Positions 44,613 through 51,742 of a DNA stretch of 64,000 bases are shown in pieces. This DNA is from Arthrobacter globiformis NBRC 12137. GTDB lineage: Bacteria > Actinomycetota > Actinomycetes > Actinomycetales > Micrococcaceae. Every line of letters starts with the position of its first letter. Within the stretch, counting starts at the first letter, position 1. Location of the stretch: assembly GCF_000238915.1 (NCBI RefSeq), contig NZ_BAEG01000037.1, forward strand, positions 186,001-250,000, read 5' to 3'. The position numbers were made by a program, and so were the translations under genes. Below the pieces are notes generated by a model. The model searched no databases. It was given only the letters and a program-made list of their open reading frames with translations, and had not been told where the DNA came from.

Positions 44613-45536
44613 TCAGCCAAACATCCAGGCCGCGCCCAGAAGCAGCGGGACTGCCAGGGCCGATGTAATGACCGCCGTGGATTGCGCCAGGTTCTGGCCC
44701 ACGCCGTACCGGACGGCATAGAGGACCACGTTCTGGCCGGTGGGAAGTATGGCGCAGGCCGTGACAACGAAGGTGCTGAAGGTATCGAGGCGGAACACAA
44801 ACACGGCAAGCAGCCAGGCGAGTGCCGGCTGGACGGCCGATTTAAGGATGACGGCGAACAGGGTGGGGACGCGGTCCGCCGTGCTTTGGCGGGGTGACAG
44901 GCCGTGCAGCGACATGCCGAAGATGATCAGCATCAGCGGAACCGTCAGCTGGGCGACCAGCTTCAGGGGATCCAGCACCAGGGCCGGAAGTTCAATTCCG
45001 GCCGCGCTGACGATGACGCCGAGAACTGCCGCCACCGTGACGGGGTTGCGCAGGGGAGTGGACAGAATGCTCCACACAGAGGCCCTTTTCCCCTCAGGAT
45101 CGGTCAGGTCCAGGATGGTCAGCGCCACCGGGGTCACGAGCGCCAGCTGGAACAGCATGATGGGGGTGACGAACGTGGCGCTGCCGAGAATGTACAGGGA
45201 CAGCGGAACGCCGAGGTTGGTGGAATTGACGATTCCCGTGGCCAGCGCGCCGATGGTGGTGCGCCGGACGCCCCACCGGCCGATGGCCCCGCTCAACGCG
45301 AACAGCGCCATGACGCACAGCGCCGTGACGACGGAGATGAGGCCAGTCTGGCTGAGGACTTCGGAAATATGCCGGGACGCGATGGTGGAGAACATCAGGC
45401 TTGGCAGCCCGACCATGAACGTCAGGGTGGACAGCACCTTCGTCCCGTGCGGTCCAAGCGCGTTTGTCCTGGCCAAAATGTAGCCGACGAGCAGGACCAT
45501 GCCCACCACAAAGAATCCCTTTAAGACTCCATCCAA
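44613..45536 (-). CDS. AEC-family transporter
   Basis: 307 aa, about ten hydrophobic segments with the family ALATGIVNSTNLGVPLSLYI stretch in the first half and TACAILPTGQNVVLYAVRYG in the second. It exports or exchanges small organic anions by family analogy. It lies between the upstream tetR and the downstream P450 on one strand; a common function is not demonstrated. It is a different subgroup from the partial AEC at the window start. Confidence 0.88.
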   Translation of the reverse strand: MDGVLKGFFVVGMVLLVGYILARTNALGPHGTKVLSTLTFMVGLPSLMFSTIASRHISEVLSQTGLISVVTALCVMALFALSGAIGRWGVRRTTIGALATGIVNSTNLGVPLSLYILGSATFVTPIMLFQLALVTPVALTILDLTDPEGKRASVWSILSTPLRNPVTVAAVLGVIVSAAGIELPALVLDPLKLVAQLTVPLMLIIFGMSLHGLSPRQSTADRVPTLFAVILKSAVQPALAWLLAVFVFRLDTFSTFVVTACAILPTGQNVVLYAVRYGVGQNLAQSTAVITSALAVPLLLGAAWMFG

Positions 45537-45642
45537 GGCGCTGTCCTCAATCGTCTGTTTCCCGCCCTTGCGACGCTGGACGGTCGGGGCTTATCTAAGA
45601 CTACAGTGTTATTTAGTGCCTGGATCGTGTTCGGAAAGGCTT

Positions 45643-45659
45643 CGCGGCCCGGGGCCGCG
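45643..45659 (-). terminator. GC-rich hairpin after the tetR gene
   Basis: CGCGGCCC (45643-45650) pairs with GGGCCGCG (45652-45659); on the minus strand it is followed by a short pyrimidine run (CCTTTCC). Weak terminator candidate between tetR and the AEC gene. Confidence 0.4.
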
Positions 45660-45661
45660 GG

Positions 45662-46276
45662 TCAGTCTTCGGTGCTCCGCAGTCCCTGAAGGGCGCTCCA
45701 GTAGAGGCGGCTGCACCGCTGCACGAGTTGCTCGTCAGGCATGCTTGCCACCGCGCGGAAGTCCATGATCTCCCTGGAATTGAACAAGGCGTTGAACAGG
45801 GAAAGCGCGTAGGGAAGCTGGTCCGGGTCAACGCCGGCTTCATCGAGCAGCTGCCGGACAGGTGGCGCCCAGACCCGTTCCAGGGCGCGGGCGTGGGGTT
45901 CGCCCGCCTGCAGCCTTGTCAGGAACCCTTCGCGGGAGCGGACAAGAACCATGGCCGGACCGTATTCGGCCACCACCTTGAGCCATTGCGCCATGGTGTC
46001 GTTGAAGAGTGCCATGCCATTGCTTTTCAGGCCCTTCGTTGACTCGTAAAGCTCGTCGATGACGCTCAGCATGAACTTGCGGTGAAGCTCATCGAGCGTA
46101 GGAAAGTACCGGTAGGCCGTGGCCAGGGAGAGGCCCGCGCGTTCAGCCACGGCCGGCATGGTCGCCGAGCCCGGATCTTCACGGAGAAGTTCGCCGACAG
46201 CCACCACGAGTTCCTGCTGGTTGCGGATCGAATCCTGCCGAAGGCGACGCTGCCGCGGTGCGGCTGCTGGCTTCAT
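45662..46276 (-). CDS. TetR-family regulator
   Basis: 204 aa. The HTH reads MPAVAERAGLSLATAYRYFP (about residues 40-59), followed by a helical ligand domain with no recognised subfamily. It is upstream of the AEC transporter and P450 on the same strand; it may control them, but no operator-like repeat was found nearby. Confidence 0.87.
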   Translation of the reverse strand: MKPAAAPRQRRLRQDSIRNQQELVVAVGELLREDPGSATMPAVAERAGLSLATAYRYFPTLDELHRKFMLSVIDELYESTKGLKSNGMALFNDTMAQWLKVVAEYGPAMVLVRSREGFLTRLQAGEPHARALERVWAPPVRQLLDEAGVDPDQLPYALSLFNALFNSREIMDFRAVASMPDEQLVQRCSRLYWSALQGLRSTED

Positions 46277-46356
46277 TCGTCCTGCCCCTCCATGGGTTTG
46301 ATGGCCGTACGTCGGTCAGTGCACTGTCTAGACGATAATCCAGCGTCCGCGCACAC

Positions 46357-46388
46357 AGAAAAGACGGGCTCCCCATGGGGAACCCGTC
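46357..46388 (-). terminator. Terminator after the small 68-aa gene
   Basis: Stem GACGGG...CCCGTC (46363-46368 with 46383-46388) plus an inner CCCC/GGGG pair; on the minus strand it is followed by TTTTCTG. Confidence 0.75.
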
Positions 46389-46409
46389 CTTTCGGTAACC
46401 TTGGCGCCG

Positions 46410-46616
46410 CTAAAGCCCGAGGCCTCCGAGCTTGTCGCCCAAACCGCCCGGCAGCTTGCCCAGCAGGTCCGCCGGGTTGATCCCGAACTGGGAGAGCAGC
46501 CCGGCGTGCTGGTCGGTGTCCACCTGGTCCGGCAGCTGCGTCTCGGCCTGTGCGGCCTTGTCGTTGTCGCCTTGGGACCTGAGGAATTCGAGGATCTGGG
46601 CCTTGTCGATTTGCAT
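46410..46616 (-). CDS. Small hypothetical protein, 68 aa
   Basis: ATG 46616 has AAAGGAAG 7 bases upstream. The first half is a charged helix (IDKAQILEFLRSQGDNDKAA), the end is Gly/Leu-rich (LLGKLPGGLGDKLGGLGL). I do not recognise a named family. A terminator follows directly, supporting an independent gene. Confidence 0.72.
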   Translation of the reverse strand: MQIDKAQILEFLRSQGDNDKAAQAETQLPDQVDTDQHAGLLSQFGINPADLLGKLPGGLGDKLGGLGL

Positions 46617-46724
46617 GGTGGTACTTCCTTTGCGATGGCCGGAACTGCTAAGGGTGCTTATTACTTTTCCGGAAAACGGCTCACCGAACAAGTGCTGCCA
46701 GAAACCCGCGACAGAAGAAGGGGA

Positions 46725-47192
46725 TCAGGCCTTGCCGCTCCCGACGACGGACGCCAGCGACGTCAGGCCCTTCTCGAAGTCGCCGCCCACCATCTTGTCC
46801 ATGTTCATGAACAGTGCAAAGACCTTGCCGATGCCCTTGTGCTCGCCGGTCATGGTCCACGTGACGCGCGTGCCGCCGCCCTCCGGAACGAACGTGAAGG
46901 TAGTGGGGTTCACAGCGGCGAACGGCTTGGTGAACTCCAGCCGGATCCGAATGACATCAGGTTCCTGCGACTCGACGATCTCCATGTTGCCGGCGCCGGC
47001 TTTGCGGTTGCCGCTCCATGCGTACCTGGCGCCGACGCCGAATTCAGTGCCGGAGTAGGTCCGCTGCATGTCCGGGTCCACGGTCTCCCATGGCGACCAT
47101 TTGGGCCACTCGCGGAAGCTGTTGACCAGCGGAAACACGTCCTTGGCGGGGGCAGGAATGACTGTGCTGCGCGTGACTGAGTAGGTTGACAT
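46725..47192 (-). CDS. SRPBCC-family (polyketide cyclase/START-like) protein
   Basis: 155 aa with the typical helix-grip start STVIPAPAKDVFPLVNSFRE followed by WPKWSPW, and the later GGGTRVTWTMTGEHKGIGK and MNMDKMVGGDFEKGLTSLA. Such proteins bind hydrophobic ligands; no function can be assigned. It is upstream of the 68-aa gene on the same strand (108-base gap). Confidence 0.87.
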   Translation of the reverse strand: MSTYSVTRSTVIPAPAKDVFPLVNSFREWPKWSPWETVDPDMQRTYSGTEFGVGARYAWSGNRKAGAGNMEIVESQEPDVIRIRLEFTKPFAAVNPTTFTFVPEGGGTRVTWTMTGEHKGIGKVFALFMNMDKMVGGDFEKGLTSLASVVGSGKA

Positions 47193-47236
47193 GGCCCCAT
47201 CCTATGGCCGGCCTCAGTGAGCCAGACAGAGCCTGA

Positions 47237-47845
47237 TCAGGCGTTTTGTCCCGCCCGCCGCACGCCCGCCGGAACTCCGGCGGCGGTTTCGGCGCGGTCG
47301 AGCGCTTGGCCGAGGCGAGCCACGGCATGCGGATACCCGGGGTCCCATGCGGTCTTCAGCGTCTCGGCCTCCCGCAGGGCCTTCACAAAATCAGCGGTTT
47401 CAGGCCGCCGGACGTCCGCCAGGTCCGGGTAGCTGATGGCCAGCGCGGGGTCGAGTTCGTAGCGCGCCCAGCGTCCGACGATCTCTTCATGCACGACGGC
47501 GGCCGCACGGCACAGCGGGCCGTCCACCCGCCTGCGGCGCCGGGTTTCATACCAGGACAGCACTGCAGGGCTGCCGCGGTAGGCGGCAATGCCGCTCACC
47601 CCTGCTACGGCGGCCAGGGCCAGGCCCGCCGGCGGCGAGGCAACCGCGGGGATGAGCAGTGCCGGGGCAATCACCACCGCGCCGCCGAAAAGGTCCCAGA
47701 ACAGCAGGTCGGAACTGTCGCCGTCGGACGTCCTTAAGTGGTGGCGCACGATGAAAACCGTGCAGGCGACTGCGACCGCCAGCACTGCGCTCCAGAGGAC
47801 CAGTTGCAGCAGCCCCAAGGGGGCGGCTTCGGAAACTGCGGGCAC
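47237..47845 (-). CDS. Membrane-anchored hypothetical protein
   Basis: 202 aa from GTG 47845, 7 bases after GGGAGG (GTG at 47848 and TTG at 47860 are alternatives). Three hydrophobic segments in the first 95 residues (VLWSAVLAVAVACTVFIVRH; VIAPALLIPAVASPPAGLAL AAVAG) are followed by a basic turn (YETRRRRRVDG) and a 100-residue helical cytoplasmic part. No family recognised. Confidence 0.68.
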   Translation of the reverse strand: MPAVSEAAPLGLLQLVLWSAVLAVAVACTVFIVRHHLRTSDGDSSDLLFWDLFGGAVVIAPALLIPAVASPPAGLALAAVAGVSGIAAYRGSPAVLSWYETRRRRRVDGPLCRAAAVVHEEIVGRWARYELDPALAISYPDLADVRRPETADFVKALREAETLKTAWDPGYPHAVARLGQALDRAETAAGVPAGVRRAGQNA

Positions 47846-47978
47846 CACTGCACCTCCCAAGGACGGGCGCGCCCGGCAAATCGGGCCGCACTTAAATTGC
47901 AGCCCCTGCGCAAGCCCGGGTCAATGGGTACCGGCCGGGCGGTTTGCAGCGGCGGCCGTGCGGCGTAGCGTAGGCGCC

Positions 47979-48356
47979 ATGCGACTCAAAATGTGCAGCA
48001 TCCACGTCCAGGACCCTGCCGCGGCGCACTCCTTCTACACGGAGACCCTCGGCTTCGACACGCTCATGGCCATGCCCGAGCACAACCTCTTTATCGTTAA
48101 GGACCCCGGAGCGGGCGGCACCGTGGGACTGCTGCTGGAGCCCAGCGACAACCCCATCGCCTCCACCTACAGCAAGGGACTGTACGACGCCGGGATCCCC
48201 GCCATCGTCTTTGGCACACCGGACGTCAAGGCGGAGTATGAGCGCCTGTCCGCCGCCGGCGTCCAGTTCCGGGGCGAGCCCGCCGAGGATCCGTCGGGGA
48301 TCTCCGCGGTGTTCGACGACGGCTGCGGCAACTATATTCAGCTGCACCAGGACTAG
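47979..48356 (+). CDS. VOC-family (glyoxalase/bleomycin resistance-like) protein
   Basis: 125 aa with the duplicated beta-alpha-beta-beta-beta module: SIHVQDPAAAHSFYTETLGF at the N-terminus and FDDGCGNYIQLHQD at the C-terminus, with the metal-site Glu/His positions of the family partly visible. Function unknown. The ATG at 47979 starts the module directly; upstream reading frame belongs to the opposite-strand gene. The PHP-domain gene begins 6 bases later, so they are probably co-transcribed. Confidence 0.85.
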   Translation: MRLKMCSIHVQDPAAAHSFYTETLGFDTLMAMPEHNLFIVKDPGAGGTVGLLLEPSDNPIASTYSKGLYDAGIPAIVFGTPDVKAEYERLSAAGVQFRGEPAEDPSGISAVFDDGCGNYIQLHQD

Positions 48357-48362
48357 TACTGC

Positions 48363-49385
48363 ATGGACGCCGCTGACGCCCTCAACGAGATTGCCTTCTG
48401 GCTCGAGCGCTCCGCCGCGCCGACATTCAAGGTCCAGGCATTCCGGAAGGCGGCCGGCGTCATCAGCGCACTGACACCGCACGAGGTGGCGGAGCGCGCC
48501 CGAGACGGCAGGCTCAAGCGGACGAAGGGGATCGGGGACACCACCTTCAACGTCATCCGGCAGGCTGTGGACGGCGACGTGCCCGATTATCTGGAGAAGC
48601 TGCGCCAGGGCGGCGCCAAGCCGCTGGCGGCGGGGGGAGACGGGCTGCGCCCGCTGCTCCGCGGCGACCTGCACAGCCACAGTGACTGGTCCGACGGCGG
48701 TTCCCCGCCGGTGCTGATGGCCGACGCCGCCCGGCACCTGGGCCGGGAATACCTGGCCCTGACGGACCACTCACCAAACCTCAAGATCGCCAACGGGCTG
48801 ACTGCCGAGCGGCTCAGCGAGCAGCTGGACGTGGTGGCCGGGCTGAACAGTGACGCCGACGGGAGCTTCCGGCTGCTGTCCGGCATCGAGGTGGACATCC
48901 TGGAAAACGGCGAGCTGGACCAGACGCCGGAGATGCTGGACCGGCTTGACGTGGTGGTGGCCAGCGTCCACTCCAAGCTCCGCTCGGACCGGCGCACCAT
49001 GACGGAGCGGATGCTCGGCGGCATCCGGGATCCTCACACCAATGTCCTGGGCCACTGCACCGGCCGCCTGCTGCAGGGGTCACGCGGGACCCGTCCCGAG
49101 TCCGAATTCGATGCCGAGCGGGTCTTTGCGGCGTGCGCGGAAGCCAATGTCGCCGTCGAAATCAACTCTCGGCCCGAACGGCAGGACCCGCCAGACAACC
49201 TGATGCAGCTGGCACTCGAGGCCGGCTGCCTGTTCAGCATCGACAGCGACGCCCACGCCCCGGGCCAGCTCGACTTCCTGCAGTACGGCGCCGAGCGGGC
49301 CGAACGCAACGGTGTCCCGGCCGAGCGGATCATCACCACGTGGCCGCTGGACCGGCTCCGGGAATGGCTGAACAGCAGGACCTAG
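48363..49385 (+). CDS. PHP-domain protein with N-terminal helix-hairpin-helix (PolX C-terminus-like)
   Basis: 340 aa. The first 85 residues resemble the pol beta 8-kDa/HhH region (LNEIAFWLERSAAPTFKVQA then FRKAAGVIS and RTKGIGDTTF). Residues about 100-335 form a PHP metal-dependent phosphoesterase with DLHSHSDWSDG, TDHSPN, GIEVDIL, ASVHSK, GHCTGR, EINSRP and IDSDAH. No polymerase domain is present. It may be a DNA-repair exonuclease or a phosphatase. Confidence 0.85.
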   Translation: MDAADALNEIAFWLERSAAPTFKVQAFRKAAGVISALTPHEVAERARDGRLKRTKGIGDTTFNVIRQAVDGDVPDYLEKLRQGGAKPLAAGGDGLRPLLRGDLHSHSDWSDGGSPPVLMADAARHLGREYLALTDHSPNLKIANGLTAERLSEQLDVVAGLNSDADGSFRLLSGIEVDILENGELDQTPEMLDRLDVVVASVHSKLRSDRRTMTERMLGGIRDPHTNVLGHCTGRLLQGSRGTRPESEFDAERVFAACAEANVAVEINSRPERQDPPDNLMQLALEAGCLFSIDSDAHAPGQLDFLQYGAERAERNGVPAERIITTWPLDRLREWLNSRT

Positions 49386-49457
49386 CTGGCGCGGAACGCT
49401 GCTCAAGAATTCAGTAAGCATAATGACTATGCATGGACGGAGTGGTACACCTTAATT

Positions 49458-49472
49458 GTTCCGTCGCGGAAC
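49458..49472. promoter_or_regulatory. Inverted repeat upstream of the MFS-SDR operon
   Basis: GTTCCGTCGCGGAAC: 5-base arms around a 5-base centre, 35 bases before the MFS start. Another short palindrome, GCATA-N5-TATGC, is at 49418-49432. The cognate regulator is unknown. Confidence 0.45.
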
Positions 49473-49506
49473 CCGGGCGGATCCGTCTCTCCTTGCGAGG
49501 TGCACC

Positions 49507-50889
49507 ATGACCGCTATGAATCCGGCGAACCACCTGGACGAACTGGGCCAACGGACCCTTAGAAAGGTGCGCGGCCGCCTCATGCCGCTCATTGTGCTGC
49601 TTTACTTCGTGGCATACCTGGACCGGAACAACGTCGGCTTCGCCAAGCTGACCATGAGTGAGGACATCGGCCTCAGTGCCGCGGCCTACGGACTCGGCGC
49701 GGGCATGTTCTTCATCGGGTATGCCCTTCTGGAAATCCCCAGCAACGCCGGCATGTACCGGTTCGGCGCCCGCAAGTGGATCGCCCGCATCCTGATCTCG
49801 TGGGGCATCTTCGCCACGGCCATGGCGCTGGTGAACGGGGAGACCACCTTCTACGTCATCCGATTCCTGCTCGGCGCGGCGGAGGCTGGCTTCTTCCCAG
49901 CGATCCTCTTCTACCTGACCCTGTGGTTCCCCGCCCCGCAGCGGGTGCTGGTGCTGGGCATCTTCATCCTCGCCCAGCCCGTCTCCAACGCGCTCGGTGC
50001 CCCGGTGTCCGGCCTCCTGCTCCAGATGGAAGGCATCGCCGGCCTGCACGGGTGGCAGTGGCTGTACATCATCGAAGGTGTCCCGGCCATCCTCCTCGGC
50101 CTGCTCACGCCGGTCCTCATGACGGACCGGCCAAGCCACGCGCACTGGCTCGCCGCGGACGAACGGGAATGGCTCACCCGGACCATGGACGAGGAACTCG
50201 CCCACAAGCAAAAGGGCCAGCCGCACCACTTCCTCGCCGGCCTGAAGGATTCCCGGACCGTCGCCTACTCGGCGCTGTATTTCGGCCTGGTCTGCGGCAT
50301 CTACGGCCTGGGCCTGTGGATGCCCACCATCGTCGCCGCCCTCGGCAAGTTCAACACCACCGAGGTGGGCTTCATCGTCGCCATCCCGTACACGATCGCC
50401 GCGGTGTTCGTTTACTTCTGGGGCAGGCGGTCCGACCGTACCGGCAACCGCGTGCTGCACGCCAGCATCAGCATGGTGATGGCCGCCGTCGGCCTGGTGG
50501 CCGCCGGCAGCCTGGTGCAGGTCAACGCGATCCTGGCCCTGATCGCCCTGACCCTCGCGGCCATGGGCATCTACTCCGCCATCGCCCCGTTCCTGGCAAT
50601 GCCGTCCACCGCGCTGGTGGGAGCCGCCGCCGCGGCCGGCCTCGCGATGGTCAATTCGCTCGGCAACCTCGGCGGCTTCGTGGCGCCGTACATCGTGGGC
50701 CTGCTCAATGACGCCACCGGCGACAACCGGTCCGGCCTGATGTTCCTGTCTGCCTGCCTCGCGGTCACCGCCGTCGCCACCTACCTGTACGCCCGCAAGC
50801 GTCCCGAGGGGCACGTGAAGCCGGGCACACACGCGGCTGTGGGCGAAGAAGCGGTGGCGGCCGACGAGTTCGACGACACCAAACACTAG
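49507..50889 (+). CDS. MFS transporter, anion:cation symporter family
   Basis: 460 aa, 12 hydrophobic segments. Typical ACS features are RLMPLIVLLYFVAYLDRNNV followed by GFAKLTM, the ALLEIPSNAGMYRFGARKWI loop, and RFLLGAAEAGFFPAILFYLT. Members import organic acids such as tartrate, phthalate or hexuronates. ATG 49507 has GAGG 7 bases upstream. It precedes an SDR by 47 bases, and both end convergently with the kinase-dehydrogenase fusion, so it is probably the uptake route of that pathway. Confidence 0.9.
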   Translation: MTAMNPANHLDELGQRTLRKVRGRLMPLIVLLYFVAYLDRNNVGFAKLTMSEDIGLSAAAYGLGAGMFFIGYALLEIPSNAGMYRFGARKWIARILISWGIFATAMALVNGETTFYVIRFLLGAAEAGFFPAILFYLTLWFPAPQRVLVLGIFILAQPVSNALGAPVSGLLLQMEGIAGLHGWQWLYIIEGVPAILLGLLTPVLMTDRPSHAHWLAADEREWLTRTMDEELAHKQKGQPHHFLAGLKDSRTVAYSALYFGLVCGIYGLGLWMPTIVAALGKFNTTEVGFIVAIPYTIAAVFVYFWGRRSDRTGNRVLHASISMVMAAVGLVAAGSLVQVNAILALIALTLAAMGIYSAIAPFLAMPSTALVGAAAAAGLAMVNSLGNLGGFVAPYIVGLLNDATGDNRSGLMFLSACLAVTAVATYLYARKRPEGHVKPGTHAAVGEEAVAADEFDDTKH

Positions 50890-50936
50890 ACGACACCGAC
50901 TACTACTGGACGACATCAGGCAAGGGGATCACCGAC

Positions 50937-51713
50937 ATGGCGCACCACGACACGTTCCCGGCTGAACGCACCGCGGTGCTGACCGGGGCCGCTTCCGCAC
51001 GGGGCATTGGCCGGGCGACGGCGGAAATGCTCGCCAGCGAGGGCTGGTCCGTGGCCATCCTGGATATCGACGGCGACGCGGCACGGCGCGCAGCGGAGGA
51101 CATCTCCTCCGTGTACGGCGTCCTGGCCAGGGGCGTGGGAGCCGACGTCTCCGACCAGGCCACCGTGAACGCCGCCATCGACGAGGTGGAGGCCAACATG
51201 CCGCCCATCGTGGGGCTGGCGAACCTCGCCGGCATCAGCTCGCCCACCGAGTTCATGGACGAGACGCTCGAGGCCTGGGAGCGGGTATTCCGGATCAACA
51301 TGACCGGCACGTTCCTGGTCACCCAGCGCGTGCTCCGCGGCATGATCGAGCGCAGGCTCGGCCGGGTGGTCAGCGTCTCCTCCATCTCCGCGCAGCGCGG
51401 CGGCGGCACTTACTCCAAGGTGGCGTACAGCGCCTCCAAGGCAGCCATCATCGGCTTCACCCGGGCGCTCGCGCGCGAAATGGGCCAGCACAACATCACC
51501 GTCAACTGCATCGCCCCCGGCCCCGTGGACACGGACATCATGGGCGGCACCCTGACCGACGAACGCAAGGCGGACATGTCCAGGGACATCCTTGTGGGCC
51601 GGGTGGGCACGGTCCGCGACATCGCCGCCCTCATGGTGTTCCTGATGGGGGAGGACGCGGGCTACATCACCGCCGCGACGTACGACATCAACGGCGGCCT
51701 GCAGATTTCCTGA
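50937..51713 (+). CDS. Short-chain dehydrogenase/reductase
   Basis: 258 aa classical SDR. The cofactor motif is TGAASARGIGRATAEMLASE, D in ILDIDGDAA suggests NAD, then NLAGIS, catalytic S (VSSIS) and YSASK (Tyr-Lys). The end ITAATYDINGGLQIS is typical. It follows the MFS gene. It may oxidise or epimerise the imported acid before phosphorylation; the substrate is unknown. Confidence 0.9.
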   Translation: MAHHDTFPAERTAVLTGAASARGIGRATAEMLASEGWSVAILDIDGDAARRAAEDISSVYGVLARGVGADVSDQATVNAAIDEVEANMPPIVGLANLAGISSPTEFMDETLEAWERVFRINMTGTFLVTQRVLRGMIERRLGRVVSVSSISAQRGGGTYSKVAYSASKAAIIGFTRALAREMGQHNITVNCIAPGPVDTDIMGGTLTDERKADMSRDILVGRVGTVRDIAALMVFLMGEDAGYITAATYDINGGLQIS

Positions 51714-51742
51714 CTGGCTGCCTGGCTTGCCGCGGGCGCTGT

